DNA of 64,000 nucleotides from DATBLE01 sp036555585 (GCA_036555585.1 DATBLE010000017.1:1-64000); one strand, 5' to 3'. Positions 34,462 through 42,729 are shown, counted from the first letter of the stretch. Numbers and translations are program-made. The notes: a model not told the origin generated them from the sequence alone.

Positions 34462-34516
34462 GCGCTCGTGCTGCGAAAACGCCGGCAGTCCCTGGTCGCT
34501 CTCGATGGTGGCGACC

Positions 34517-34543
34517 CTAATACGGTCCGGCCGCCAAAGTCAA
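34517..34543 (-). promoter_or_regulatory. Candidate promoter of the rhamnose operon
   Basis: On the minus strand TTGACT (34543-34538) and TATTAG (34522-34517) are 15 nt apart, slightly short. Transcription would begin near 34510 and give a leader of about 50 nt before the DeoR-family gene. Confidence 0.4.
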
Positions 34544-34545
34544 TC

Positions 34546-34563
34546 GCCGTTTTCGAAAGCGGC
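34546..34563. promoter_or_regulatory. Candidate DeoR-family operator palindrome
   Basis: GCCGTTTTCGAAAGCGGC is an 18-bp palindrome with a single mismatched pair, lying just behind the -35 of the rhamnose operon and upstream of rhaI. A smaller inverted repeat, ATCGA-AAG-TCGAT, is at 34567-34579. The position suits shared repression of both divergent units. Confidence 0.45.
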
Positions 34564-34616
34564 ACGATCGAAAGTCGATTCGTAATCGGCTCCCGGATGC
34601 GTCAGACTGCCCGGCG

Positions 34617-35774
34617 ATGGACGAGACGACCGTCGTCGAGCGGCTGCGGCAGCTGGAGATCGAGACGCCGTCGTGGGGATACGGCAACTCGGGAACCAGG
34701 TTCCACGTCTATCCCTGGCCGGGGGCGGCGCGCGACGCGCGCGAGCGGATCGCCGACGCGGCGCTCGTCCACCGGCTGACCGGCTGCTGCCCCAGGGTCG
34801 CGCTGCACATCCCCTGGGACGCTGTCGACGACTACGGCGAGCTGCGCGCGTACGCCGAGGGCGAGGGCGTCCGCATCGGCGCGATCAACCCCAACCTCTT
34901 CGGCGAGGACGAGTACCGGCTCGGCAGCATCTGCCATCCCGACGCCGACGTCCGGGCCGGGGCGCTGCGGCACCTCCGGGGGTGCATCGAGATCGCGACC
35001 GAGGTCGAGTCCTCGACGATCAGCCTGTGGCTGCCCGACGGAACGAGCTATGCCGGCCAGGACAGCCTCGCCGGGCGGTACGCACGGCTCGTCGCCGCCC
35101 TCGAGGAGGTGTACGCGGCCCTGCCGCCCGGGATGCGCATGCTGGTCGAGTACAAGTTCTTCGAGCCGTCCTTCTACTCGATGGACCTCCCGGACTGGGG
35201 AACGGCCGCGCTCCTCTGCCGCCGGCTCGGGCCGCAGGCGCAGGTCCTGGTCGACACCGGCCACCATCCGCAGGGGACGAACATCGAGCAGATCGTGGCG
35301 CGCCTCCTGGCCGAGGAGCTGCTCGGCGGCTTCCACTTCAACAACCGCAAGTACGCCGACGACGACCTGATCGTCGGCTCGGTCGATCCGTTCGAGCTGT
35401 TCCGGATCATGCGCGAGATCGCCCTCGGCGACTCCCGGGACGTCGCCTTCCTGATCGACCAGTCGCACAACGTCGAGGGGAAGATCGACGCGATGATCCA
35501 GTCGGCGATGAACATCCAGACCGCGTATGCGAAGGCCCTGCTCGTCGACGAGGAGCGCGTGGCCGAGGCGCAGGCGGCCGGCGACGTGCTCGGCGCGCAC
35601 CGGCTCCTGCTCGAGGCGTACGAGACCGACGTTCGGCCGCTGCTCGCGCGCCTGCGGGCGGAGCTGGACCTCGCTCCGGACCCGGTCGAGGCGTTCCGAG
35701 GCGGCGGCTACACCGCGCGGCTCGCGGAGGAGCGGGGAACGGCATCGGTCGAGAGCGCGTACGAGCGGACATGA
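34617..35774 (+). CDS. rhaI: L-rhamnose isomerase (RhaI type)
   Basis: A 385-residue TIM-barrel sugar isomerase. Metal and substrate residues appear in the expected order: VALHIPWDAVDD, LVEYKFFEPSFYSM (metal Glu), VLVDTGHHPQGTNIEQI (metal Asp and His), GGFHFNNRKYADDDLIVGS and LIDQSHNVEGKIDAMI. It converts L-rhamnose to L-rhamnulose for RhaB. No Shine-Dalgarno precedes the ATG. The stop overlaps the mutarotase start as ATGA. Confidence 0.92.
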   Translation: MDETTVVERLRQLEIETPSWGYGNSGTRFHVYPWPGAARDARERIADAALVHRLTGCCPRVALHIPWDAVDDYGELRAYAEGEGVRIGAINPNLFGEDEYRLGSICHPDADVRAGALRHLRGCIEIATEVESSTISLWLPDGTSYAGQDSLAGRYARLVAALEEVYAALPPGMRMLVEYKFFEPSFYSMDLPDWGTAALLCRRLGPQAQVLVDTGHHPQGTNIEQIVARLLAEELLGGFHFNNRKYADDDLIVGSVDPFELFRIMREIALGDSRDVAFLIDQSHNVEGKIDAMIQSAMNIQTAYAKALLVDEERVAEAQAAGDVLGAHRLLLEAYETDVRPLLARLRAELDLAPDPVEAFRGGGYTARLAEERGTASVESAYERT

Positions 35775-36082
35775 CCCGACGCAGCGCCTTCGTCCTGCGC
35801 GTGCGGCCGGACCGGATCGACGACTACGTCGAGGCTCACCGGGCCGTCTGGCCGGACATGCTCCAGGCCCTGCGCGACGCGGGCATCCGCAACTACTCGA
35901 TCTTCCGTGACGGTACGCAGGTGTTCGGCTACTTCGAGTCGGACGACCTCGAGCGGGCGGCGGCCCACCTCGCGGCGCAGGACGTGTCCGCCCGGTGGCA
36001 GGACGCGATGGCGGAGCTGCTGGAGGAGCGGGTGCCGGATGCGGGCCCGCCGGCGCTCCAGGAGATCTTCCGGCTCGACTGA
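35771..36082 (+). CDS. rhaM: L-rhamnose mutarotase
   Basis: A 103-residue RhaM-family protein of dimeric alpha/beta-barrel fold. Typical residues: FVLRVRPDRIDDYVEAHRAVWPDML with its His, YSIFRDGTQVFGYFE, and a C-terminal FRLD. It interconverts alpha and beta anomers of L-rhamnose ahead of the isomerase. The ATGA overlap with rhaI implies coupled synthesis. Confidence 0.92.
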   Translation: MTRRSAFVLRVRPDRIDDYVEAHRAVWPDMLQALRDAGIRNYSIFRDGTQVFGYFESDDLERAAAHLAAQDVSARWQDAMAELLEERVPDAGPPALQEIFRLD

Positions 36083-36088
36083 GATCCC

Positions 36089-36094
36089 TAGAGT
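36089..36094 (+). promoter_or_regulatory. -10 box of a leaderless lutA transcript
   Basis: TAGAGT ends 7 nt before the lutA ATG and no Shine-Dalgarno is present, so transcription would begin at or near the start codon. Confidence 0.45.
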
Positions 36095-36101
36095 CTCGTC
36101 G

Positions 36102-36791
36102 ATGCCGACCGTCCAGCTGTTCGCGACCTGTCTCGGCGACCTGGCCTTCCCGCAGGCGGTCGCCGACGCGGAGACGCTGCTCAGACAGGCGGGATTCGAC
36201 GTCGAGTTCCCGCCCCGCCAGGTGTGCTGCGGCCAGCCGGCGTTCAACGCCGGGCACCGCTCTGCCGCCCGCCGGGTCGCCCGCTCGTTCGCGCGGGCGT
36301 TCTCGCGCGAGACGCCGATCGTCGCCCCCTCCGGATCGTGCGCGACGATGGCGTCGCACTACCTGCCCGAGCTGCTCGGGGTCGAGCCGTACGAGGTGTG
36401 GGAGCTCTCGGCGTTCCTGGCGTCGGCGGGCTTCCGGCCGCTGCCGCGGAACGCGGGGCGGCGGATCGCCTACCACGACTCGTGCCACATGCTCCGCGAG
36501 CTGCGGGTGTCGGCCCAGCCCCGGCGGCTGCTGGGCGGCTCCGGGGCCGAGCTCGTTCCCTTCGCGCGTCCGGATCTCTGTTGCGGGTTCGGCGGGACGT
36601 TCTCGGTGCGGCAGCCCGAGGTGTCGCTGGCGATGGCCGACGAGAAGCTGGCGGGGGGCGAGGGGGCGGGGACGATCGTGACCGCGGATCCTGGCTGCCT
36701 GATGCACCTGCGCGGCAGAGCCGAGAAGGTGGGATCGCCGGTGCGGGTCGTGCACCTCGCCACCGCGCTGGCGCGGGGCGTGCGTGCCTGA
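36102..36791 (+). CDS. lutA: Lactate utilisation Fe-S protein LutA
   Basis: A 229-residue protein with two CCG domains of the GlcF/LutA type. Cys clusters: RQVCCGQPAFNAGH, APSGSCATM, YHDSCHMLREL, LCCGFGGTFSV and DPGCLMH. With LutB and LutC it oxidises L-lactate to pyruvate at the membrane in Bacillus. Placed after the rhamnose genes, it would consume the lactate made by the bifunctional aldolase. It overlaps lutB by 8 nt. Confidence 0.9.
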   Translation: MPTVQLFATCLGDLAFPQAVADAETLLRQAGFDVEFPPRQVCCGQPAFNAGHRSAARRVARSFARAFSRETPIVAPSGSCATMASHYLPELLGVEPYEVWELSAFLASAGFRPLPRNAGRRIAYHDSCHMLRELRVSAQPRRLLGGSGAELVPFARPDLCCGFGGTFSVRQPEVSLAMADEKLAGGEGAGTIVTADPGCLMHLRGRAEKVGSPVRVVHLATALARGVRA

Positions 36792-38160
36792 GCTGGCGCA
36801 GCCGGCCGGGCGCTTCCGCGAGATCGCGCGCGGGAAGCTCGCCGACGCGCACACGCAGCAGGCACTCGACGACTCGACCGACCGGCTGCGGACGCACCGG
36901 CTCTCCGCGTGGGCGGGGCTCGACGACGTCGAGGCGCTGCGGGAGCGGGCGCACGCAATCCGGATGGAGGTGATCGACGACCTCGAGGGGCACGTCGCGC
37001 GGTTCACGGAGGCGCTGGAGGCGCGCGGCGGCCGCGTCTTCCGTGCGTCGACGGCGGAGGAGGCGAGCGCCTACGTCGCAGAGGTCTGCTCGCGGGCAGG
37101 CGCGAAGATCGCCGCGAAGTCGAAGTCGATGGCGACGGAGGAGATCGGGCTGAACGAGGCCCTGTCGGCGGTCGGGGTGCAGCCGGTCGAGACCGATCTC
37201 GGCGAGTACATCCTCCAGCTCGCCGGGGAGCACCCCGTGCACATCGTCGCGCCGGCGATCGAGAAGACCGCGGAACAGGTCGCCGAGCTGTTGAGCGCGG
37301 TCGAGGGGACGTCGATTCCGCCGGAGCTCGAGGCGCTGACGAACGCGGCCCGGCGGCAGCTGCGCGAGACCTTCCTGCGCGCCGACGTCGGGATCACGGG
37401 TGCGAACTTCGGCGTCTCGTCCACCGGCTCGGTCTGCCTGTGCACGAACGAGGGGAACGGGCGCATGGTCAGCTCCATCCCGCGCGTGCACGTCGCGGTG
37501 ATGGGGATGGAGCGGCTGGTGCCGACCACCGCCGACCTGGCGGTGCTGCTGAAGCTGCTGGCGCGGTCTGGAACCGGGCAGAAGCTGACCGTCTACACCA
37601 CGCTGCTCACCGGCCCGCGCCGTCCGGGCGAGGAGGACGGTCCGGAGGAGCTGCACGTGGTGATCCTCGACAACGGCCGTTCGAACCTGCTCCGGGGCCG
37701 GTACCGCGAGATGCTCGCGTGCATCCGCTGCGGGGCCTGCCTGAACGTCTGCCCCGTGTACCGCAAGTCGGGGGGAGCGGCCTACGGGCCGGTCTACTCG
37801 GGCCCCATGGGGGCCGTGCTGCTGCCGCTGCTCGTCGGCCTGGACGAGGCGCCGTCGCTGCCGCACGCGTCGTCGCTGTGCGGGGCCTGCACCGACGCCT
37901 GCCCGGTGAAGATCCCCCTGCACGAGCTCCTGCTCGACCTGCGACGCGACCTCGTCGAGGAAGGGGTGGCGTCGCGGTGGGAACGGCTCGGGTTCACGCT
38001 CTGGTCGTGGGCGTGGTCGTCGCGGCTCGGGTACCGGGCCTCGACGCTGCTCGCGCGGCTGGGCCAGCCGCTCGGCGGGCTGCTCGGGCCGGGCCGGGTC
38101 TGGTCGGCCGGCCGGACGCGTCCCCGGTTCGGCCGCCGCTACCGTGACCGCCGCGGATGA
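36784..38160 (+). CDS. lutB: Lactate utilisation Fe-S protein LutB
   Basis: A 458-residue protein. An N-terminal LUD domain (AKSKSMATEEIGLNEAL, GVSSTGSVCLCTNEGN) is followed by two 4Fe-4S ferredoxin motifs, CIRCGACLNVCPVYR and CGACTDACPVKIP, and a short C-terminal helical tail. It is the electron-transfer subunit between LutA and LutC. GTG 36784 lies inside the lutA 3' end. Confidence 0.92.
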   Translation: MPELAQPAGRFREIARGKLADAHTQQALDDSTDRLRTHRLSAWAGLDDVEALRERAHAIRMEVIDDLEGHVARFTEALEARGGRVFRASTAEEASAYVAEVCSRAGAKIAAKSKSMATEEIGLNEALSAVGVQPVETDLGEYILQLAGEHPVHIVAPAIEKTAEQVAELLSAVEGTSIPPELEALTNAARRQLRETFLRADVGITGANFGVSSTGSVCLCTNEGNGRMVSSIPRVHVAVMGMERLVPTTADLAVLLKLLARSGTGQKLTVYTTLLTGPRRPGEEDGPEELHVVILDNGRSNLLRGRYREMLACIRCGACLNVCPVYRKSGGAAYGPVYSGPMGAVLLPLLVGLDEAPSLPHASSLCGACTDACPVKIPLHELLLDLRRDLVEEGVASRWERLGFTLWSWAWSSRLGYRASTLLARLGQPLGGLLGPGRVWSAGRTRPRFGRRYRDRRG

Positions 38161-38555
38161 ACAACCTGGTCGAGCGGTTCACCGCAGCGGCCGAGGCGGT
38201 CGGCTGCCACGTGCACCGCGGCGAGGCTCCGGCGATCGAAGGCGCGGGCGTCTCGACAGCGATCTACGGGCTCGCGGACACGGGCTCGGTCGTGCTCGCC
38301 GCCGGGCCCGACGAGCCACGGGGACGGTCGCTGCTCCCGGACGTCCATGTGACGCTGCTGCGCGAGGACCTGATCCTCCCCGGCCTCGACGAGCTCTTCG
38401 CGGCGCTCGGCGACGAGCTGCCGAGCGCGCTCGCGATCGTCACGGGCCCGAGCAGGAGCGCGGACATCGAGCAGAAGCTGGCGGTCGGGGTCCACGGCCC
38501 GCGCGAGGTGCACGTCGTCCTTCTGGCTCCGGCGGACGAGGCGGTTTCGGCGTAG
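38157..38555 (+). CDS. lutC: Lactate utilisation protein LutC
   Basis: A 132-residue LUD-domain protein, shorter than most LutC proteins (about 200-240) and lacking the usual N-terminal part, but with the core STAIYGLADTGSVVLAAG, LLPDVHVTLL and ALAIVTGPSRSADIEQKL. The last motif matches the conserved LutC end block. ATGA overlap with lutB. A REP palindrome lies immediately after the stop. Confidence 0.85.
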   Translation: MNNLVERFTAAAEAVGCHVHRGEAPAIEGAGVSTAIYGLADTGSVVLAAGPDEPRGRSLLPDVHVTLLREDLILPGLDELFAALGDELPSALAIVTGPSRSADIEQKLAVGVHGPREVHVVLLAPADEAVSA

Positions 38556-38556
38556 C

Positions 38557-38580
38557 CCGGGGACAGTCCCCCGGACATGG
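38557..38580 (+). repeat. REP-like palindrome left of the transposase gene
   Basis: CCGGGGACAGTCCCCCGG followed by ACATGG. CCGGGGAC pairs with GTCCCCCGG around one base. The same unit in the same orientation is at 39125 on the other side of the RAYT gene. Confidence 0.7.
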
Positions 38581-38608
38581 CCCGAGGGGACGCGGCGGAA
38601 CGAGGCCG

Positions 38609-39067
38609 TCAGGCTGCCGGTCGAACCTCGCGGGCGGGCCGCGGCCATGTCCACAGCCAGTCGGCCGGCTCGACGCAAAGACCCGCCCGCACGGGGTTGT
38701 GCGCGACGTAGGCGAGGGTCTGGGCGAAGTGGGAATCGTCGCGGATCACTGTCGCGGAGAAGCGGTTCTCGAACAGATGGCCGCGTCGCTCGTGGCGGCG
38801 GTTGAAGTACATGGCGTAGAGGCAGTGGAGGCGGTGGACCGCGAGTGACATCTGCTCCTGCCTCGCCTCCACGACCAGGTGGTAGTGGGTGCCCATCAGG
38901 CACCAGCTGACCACCCGCCAGCCCCAGTACTCGGAAACATCCTCGAGATACACGACGAAGCGCCGCCGGTCGAAGTCGTCGGCGAAGATCATCGATCCCG
39001 CGACGCCGCGCGCGGTGATGTGGAAGAAGCGGCCTTCGTGGAGGAGCTTGCGGGGTCGGCGTGGCAT
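38609..39067 (-). CDS. REP-associated tyrosine transposase (RAYT)
   Basis: A 152-residue Y1/HUH-superfamily nuclease. MPRRPRKLLHEGRFFHITARG at 39067 is the typical RAYT start; the longer in-frame opening is not used. The metal-binding HUH motif is GTHYHLVVEA, and the catalytic Tyr is in TLAYVAHNPVRAGL; YFNRRHERRGHLFENRF is also conserved. Such domesticated transposases mobilise or maintain REP palindromes, and matching palindromes flank this gene. It is a single-copy insertion between lutC and an FAH-family gene. Confidence 0.9.
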   Translation of the reverse strand: MPRRPRKLLHEGRFFHITARGVAGSMIFADDFDRRRFVVYLEDVSEYWGWRVVSWCLMGTHYHLVVEARQEQMSLAVHRLHCLYAMYFNRRHERRGHLFENRFSATVIRDDSHFAQTLAYVAHNPVRAGLCVEPADWLWTWPRPAREVRPAA

Positions 39068-39124
39068 CTCGACCGACGGTAGCGCGGCACCGGCCGCGCG
39101 TCGCGAAACGGCACACATCTGTTA

Positions 39125-39148
39125 CCGGGGACAGTCCCCCGGACATTG
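39125..39148 (+). repeat. REP-like palindrome right of the transposase gene
   Basis: CCGGGGACAGTCCCCCGG followed by ACATTGG, a direct copy of the unit at 38557. Confidence 0.7.
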
Positions 39149-39164
39149 GCCCCAGCGTCCACGT

Positions 39165-39170
39165 TAGGCT
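39165..39170 (+). promoter_or_regulatory. -10 box of a leaderless FAH-family transcript
   Basis: TAGGCT ends 6 nt before the ATG at 39177, with no Shine-Dalgarno between. Confidence 0.45.
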
Positions 39171-39176
39171 CAGACG

Positions 39177-39827
39177 ATGCTTCCGATCGAGCGGCCGGGG
39201 AAGATCGTCTGCGTCGGCCTGAACTACCGCGACCACGCCGAGGAGCAGGGAACCGCGCTGCCCGAGGCGCCGCTCCTCTTCGCCAAGTGGCAGAACGCCT
39301 TGATCGGACCCGGCGAGCCGATCGTCATCCCGCCCGTCGTGACCAAGTGCGACTACGAGGCGGAGCTCGGCGTCGTCATCGGCGAGCACGTCCGCGACGT
39401 CTCCGTCGAGAACGCGCTCGAGGCGGTCGCCGGCTACGTCTGCGTCAACGACGTCTCCGCGCGCGACCTCCAGTTCGCCGACGGACAGTGGACGCGGGGC
39501 AAGTCGCCGGACACGTTCTGCCCGGTCGGCCCGAGCCTCGTGCCGCGCCAGGAGGTCGCCGACCCACAGGCCCTGCCGATCCGCGCGATCCTCAACGGCG
39601 AGACCGTGCAGGAATCCACCACTGCGAACATGATCTTCGGCGTGGCCGAGGTGATCGCGTACGTGACGCAGGCGATCACGCTCGAGCCGGGCGACCTGAT
39701 CGCCACGGGTACGCCCGCCGGTGTCGGGGCCTTCCGCAAGCCACCGCTCTTCATGCAGCCCGGCGACGAGATCACCATCGAGATCGAGGGCGTCGGCTCG
39801 CTGACCAACCCGGTCGTCGCCGGGTAG
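39177..39827 (+). CDS. Fumarylacetoacetate hydrolase family protein
   Basis: A 216-residue FAH-fold enzyme. Core motifs: KIVCVGLNYRDHAEEQG, the metal block KCDYEAELGVVIG (Glu ligands), VNDVSARDLQF, FCPVGPSLV and IATGTPAGVGAF. Members hydrolyse or decarboxylate 2,4-diketo acids or act as oxaloacetate/acylpyruvate hydrolases. The compact size matches YcgM-type acylpyruvases. It is followed 3 nt later by an MFS transporter gene, so uptake and hydrolysis of a keto acid is a reasonable guess. Confidence 0.88.
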   Translation: MLPIERPGKIVCVGLNYRDHAEEQGTALPEAPLLFAKWQNALIGPGEPIVIPPVVTKCDYEAELGVVIGEHVRDVSVENALEAVAGYVCVNDVSARDLQFADGQWTRGKSPDTFCPVGPSLVPRQEVADPQALPIRAILNGETVQESTTANMIFGVAEVIAYVTQAITLEPGDLIATGTPAGVGAFRKPPLFMQPGDEITIEIEGVGSLTNPVVAG

Positions 39828-39829
39828 CC

Positions 39830-41008
39830 GTGCACCGGCGCCTCGGCCTGCTCGCGGGGCTGTTCCTCGCCGGGCTCGCACTGCGTCCGCAGATCGTGGG
39901 CGTCGGGCCCCTGATCCCGGAGATCCAGGACGACCTGGACATCTCGCACGCGCTCGCGGGGCTGCTGACCACGATCCCGGTGCTGTGCATGGGCATGTTC
40001 GCGCTGCCCGCGCCGCGGGTGTCCCGGCGATACGGGACCCGGCTCGCGATTGCCGCCTGCCTCGCGTTGATCGGGCTCTTCGGGGTCGCGAGGGCGGTCG
40101 TCCCCGGCGCCGCAGGCGTGATCCTGCTCACGTTCGGGGTCGGCGTGGGACTCGGTCTGGCGCAGGCGTTGATGCCGTCGGCGGTCAAGGAGCGCTTTGC
40201 GCTGCGCCCTGCGTTCGCGACCGGCATCTACGTGCTCGGCTTCAACATCGGGTCGGCGCTCTCCTCGGTGTTCGCCGTTCCGATCGCCGACGCGACGGGG
40301 AGCTGGCGCTGGTCGCTCGTGGTCTTCTCGGCGACGACCATCGTTCTCGTCCCGGCCTGGATCTGGCTGACCCGGGGGGAGCCCGCGCACCGGCGGTTCG
40401 AAGCCACGCCTGTCCGGCTGCCCTTCCGCTCCGGCACGGCCTGGGCGCTGGTCGGGATCTTCGGCTCGATGGCCTGTCTGTTCTACGGGCTGAACAGCTG
40501 GCTCCCGGATGCATTCGTCGAGCGCGGCTGGAGCGACGGGAAGGCGGGGGCCCTGCTCGCCGTCCTGAACATCACCGCGCTGGTGACGACGGTCATCATC
40601 CCGTGGCTGTCCGATCAGGTGGGCTCCCGCCGGGTCTACCTGGTCGCGTTCAGCGGCGCGTTGGTGCTCGGCGTCGCCGGCTTCGTGCTCTTCCCCGGCG
40701 GCGCGTGGGCCTGGGCGTCGGTGGCCGGGCTGTGCACCGGTGCGATGTTCCCCCTCGTGATGACGCTGCCCGTCGACATCGGGAAGCGGACGACCGACGT
40801 GGCGTCGATCACCGGCCTGATGCTGGGCGTCGGGTACATGATCGGCGCGGTCGCGCCGTTGCTGCTCGGCGCCGCCCGGGATCTCACCGGCACGTATACG
40901 ACGACGCTCTGGCTGATCGTCGGCGCGGGCGCCGTCCTCTTCTCGCTCTGCGCCTCGATGACGCCGGAGCGCATCGCACGCGGCGTCACGATGCCCGAGC
41001 CGGCGTGA
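39830..41008 (+). CDS. MFS transporter, CynX/NimT-like
   Basis: A 392-residue major facilitator with 12 predicted helices. GTG 39830 is 3 nt after the FAH stop. The first helix contains LAGLFLAGLALRPQIVGVGPLIPEI, the CynX/NimT signature start. RRYGTRLAI marks the A-loop, and SWLPDAFVERGWSDGKAG the second half. These transporters move small anions or drugs; the substrate is unknown but may be the keto acid used by the gene before it. Confidence 0.88.
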   Translation: MHRRLGLLAGLFLAGLALRPQIVGVGPLIPEIQDDLDISHALAGLLTTIPVLCMGMFALPAPRVSRRYGTRLAIAACLALIGLFGVARAVVPGAAGVILLTFGVGVGLGLAQALMPSAVKERFALRPAFATGIYVLGFNIGSALSSVFAVPIADATGSWRWSLVVFSATTIVLVPAWIWLTRGEPAHRRFEATPVRLPFRSGTAWALVGIFGSMACLFYGLNSWLPDAFVERGWSDGKAGALLAVLNITALVTTVIIPWLSDQVGSRRVYLVAFSGALVLGVAGFVLFPGGAWAWASVAGLCTGAMFPLVMTLPVDIGKRTTDVASITGLMLGVGYMIGAVAPLLLGAARDLTGTYTTTLWLIVGAGAVLFSLCASMTPERIARGVTMPEPA

Positions 41009-41029
41009 GAGTACGCCGGGAGGGCGCGC

Positions 41030-41173
41030 GTGACGATCGCGCCGATCGATCGCCTTCCGACGTCCTGTGGCTGCGGCTGCGGCGGCGCTGGCGTGCCTCC
41101 CTCCCGACGAGGTTCGGCAATTGACGCGCTTCCGGCGCACATCCGGCGCACGAACGCGCTCTCGATGAGCTAG
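41030..41173 (+). CDS. Small Cys/Gly-rich ORF
   Basis: A 47-codon frame, GTG to TAG, with GGGAGG 6 nt upstream of the start. The product contains TSCGCGCGGAG (three Cys alternating with Gly) followed by a Ser/Arg segment and a helical tail. Third-position GC is about 77 percent, below its neighbours. It begins 21 nt after the MFS gene and ends 27 nt before a terminator hairpin, so it fits as the last gene of that unit. Not recognised; could be chance. Confidence 0.35.
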   Translation: MTIAPIDRLPTSCGCGCGGAGVPPSRRGSAIDALPAHIRRTNALSMS

Positions 41174-41200
41174 CGTCGCCTGCAGGGGAAAGGGGTTCAG

Positions 41201-41220
41201 CCCCCACCCGGGGGTGGGGG
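41201..41220. terminator. Hairpin between convergent genes
   Basis: CCCCCACC pairs with GGTGGGGG around CCGG, followed on the plus strand by TTT. It separates the MFS unit from the convergent chelatase operon. Confidence 0.6.
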
Positions 41221-41279
41221 TTTGGGCGCATCGAGCCGAGCGAGCCGCCGATCCGCAACCCGCGGCCTGCCCCCGTCGC

Positions 41280-41873
41280 CTAGCCCATGCCCAGCGAGAT
41301 GATGCCGCGTTCGACCAGGCCGCTCGTGAACGCCGACTCCGGCAGGATCTTCACTCCGTAGGTGTCGCGCAGGAACCACTCGAGGTAGACGAACACGCTG
41401 GAACGCACGGCGGCGATCTTCTCCAGACGCGCCAGATCGAGCAGGGCGATTCGCGCTCGCAGCGCCTCGTCGTCGAGGAAGCGCTCGACCGCCTTCGGGC
41501 CGATCGGGCCGAGCAGCATCGTCGGCCCCTGCTCGGCGAGCCGCTCGCAGAACGCGTAGCCGAGACGGAGCTCGATCGCGCTCCGCTCCCGGCGCCAGCC
41601 GAGCGCGACCCGGCTCGGCCCGGCGTCGAGCACCTCGACGTCGTCGAGCTGGTCGCGGCAGTACGCCGCGAACGCATCGAGGATCTCTCCCTGCGTCAGC
41701 GTCCTCGTCGCCCACTCGATCGTCCGGCCCCGACGCAGCTCGTCCAGATCCGCACCGCCGTCCCAGGGCTCGTCCGGCCCGGGGTCCCAGCGGGCGAGCT
41801 CGTCCTCGAGCGCCCGGCCGGGAGTCGCGCCGGTGCGCGGATCCGCGAGCGCCTCTGCCGCAACCGCCTTCAC
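41280..41873 (-). CDS. Hypothetical protein at the end of the chelatase operon
   Basis: A 197-residue protein of no family I recognise. GTG 41873 overlaps the stop of the VWA gene (GTGA), so it is tied to the chelatase. Residues about 45-60 read EWATRTLTQGEILDAFA; later stretches are helical with LLGPIGPKAVERFLDD and SSVFVYLEWFLRDTYGVKIL. It has no signal peptide, transmembrane helix or Cys cluster. Possibly an accessory protein for metal insertion; that is inference from position only. Confidence 0.7.
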   Translation of the reverse strand: MKAVAAEALADPRTGATPGRALEDELARWDPGPDEPWDGGADLDELRRGRTIEWATRTLTQGEILDAFAAYCRDQLDDVEVLDAGPSRVALGWRRERSAIELRLGYAFCERLAEQGPTMLLGPIGPKAVERFLDDEALRARIALLDLARLEKIAAVRSSVFVYLEWFLRDTYGVKILPESAFTSGLVERGIISLGMG

Positions 41874-42721
41874 GCGGACTCCGCGACCGTCTCCAGCACC
41901 ACGCCTGCTGCGAGCTCGGTGAGCGGCAGCCACGTGCCGCCGCTCGCCTCCGCCAGCGCGAGCGCGCAGCCGTGCTCCTGCCCGGCGACCTCGGCCACCA
42001 CGCAGCCGACGCGCGCGCGTCGCAGCGCTCGTCCCTCGACGAGCAGATCGGCGACGGGGTCGGCTCCGCGGCGGACCGGCACCGTGGGGAGGCCGTCGCT
42101 GACGACGACCACGAGCGGCACCGCGTTGGGATGCCGCAGCAGCTCGCCGCGCAGCAAGAGCCGCGCCCGTCGCAAAGCGTCGCCGAGCGGGGTCTGTCCG
42201 CTGAGGGGGATCTCGTCCAGGCGGCGTCGAGCCAGCGCCCGGCTGGACGTCGGCGGGAGCGCGACCGTCGCTTCGGCAAGACCGCCCTTGAACGCGACCA
42301 GCGACACCTTGTCCCCGCGCCTGGTCGCGTCGTCGAGCAACTCGAACACGATCCCCTTGAGCTTCTCGACCATGCGCTCGGCGTGAACCGACCAGCTGTT
42401 GTCGACGACGAAGCAGACGCTGAAGGGCGAGCGGTGCTCACGAACCTTGCGACGGAGGTCCTGGGCCCGGATCTCCACCGGGACACGACCTCCTCGCGAG
42501 GCTGCTGCGCGCAGGGTGGCGTCGAAGGCGACATCCGCGTCGCCCGGTCGCGCGAGCCGGTGACGCGTGTACTTGCCGCGCCGGCGGCCGACGAACGAGC
42601 GCGCCCGCCGGCCGAGGCGCGCGCGCTCGAGCCGGTCGGTGCGGCGGCGGCGGTCGAAGACGCGGCTGGGGTCGACGCGGATGCTCTCGACGACGGGCGC
42701 CGCGTCCGGCAGCGCCTCCAA
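41870..42721 (-). CDS. VWA-domain half of a Mg/Co-chelatase (ChlD part)
   Basis: A VWA domain in the -1 frame relative to the AAA+ gene before it. The linker is basic (RVFDRRRRTDRLERARLGRRA). The MIDAS motif is FVVDNSWSV (DxSxS), with the Thr in SGQTPLGDAL and the Asp in VVVVSDGLPTVP. Read alone, the only nearby start is TTG 42721, giving 283 residues. Read through a -1 slip at the A7 run (42757-42751) it joins the AAA+ half without a gap to give about 639 residues, the usual size of ChlD-type proteins. I favour the frameshift reading. Confidence 0.8.
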   Translation of the reverse strand: MEALPDAAPVVESIRVDPSRVFDRRRRTDRLERARLGRRARSFVGRRRGKYTRHRLARPGDADVAFDATLRAAASRGGRVPVEIRAQDLRRKVREHRSPFSVCFVVDNSWSVHAERMVEKLKGIVFELLDDATRRGDKVSLVAFKGGLAEATVALPPTSSRALARRRLDEIPLSGQTPLGDALRRARLLLRGELLRHPNAVPLVVVVSDGLPTVPVRRGADPVADLLVEGRALRRARVGCVVAEVAGQEHGCALALAEASGGTWLPLTELAAGVVLETVAESA

Positions 42722-42729
42722 CTCGAGCG

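Noticed and set aside
38609..39148. Complete insertion sequence
   Set aside because: The transposase is a RAYT with REP palindromes; no IS ends or target duplication were found.
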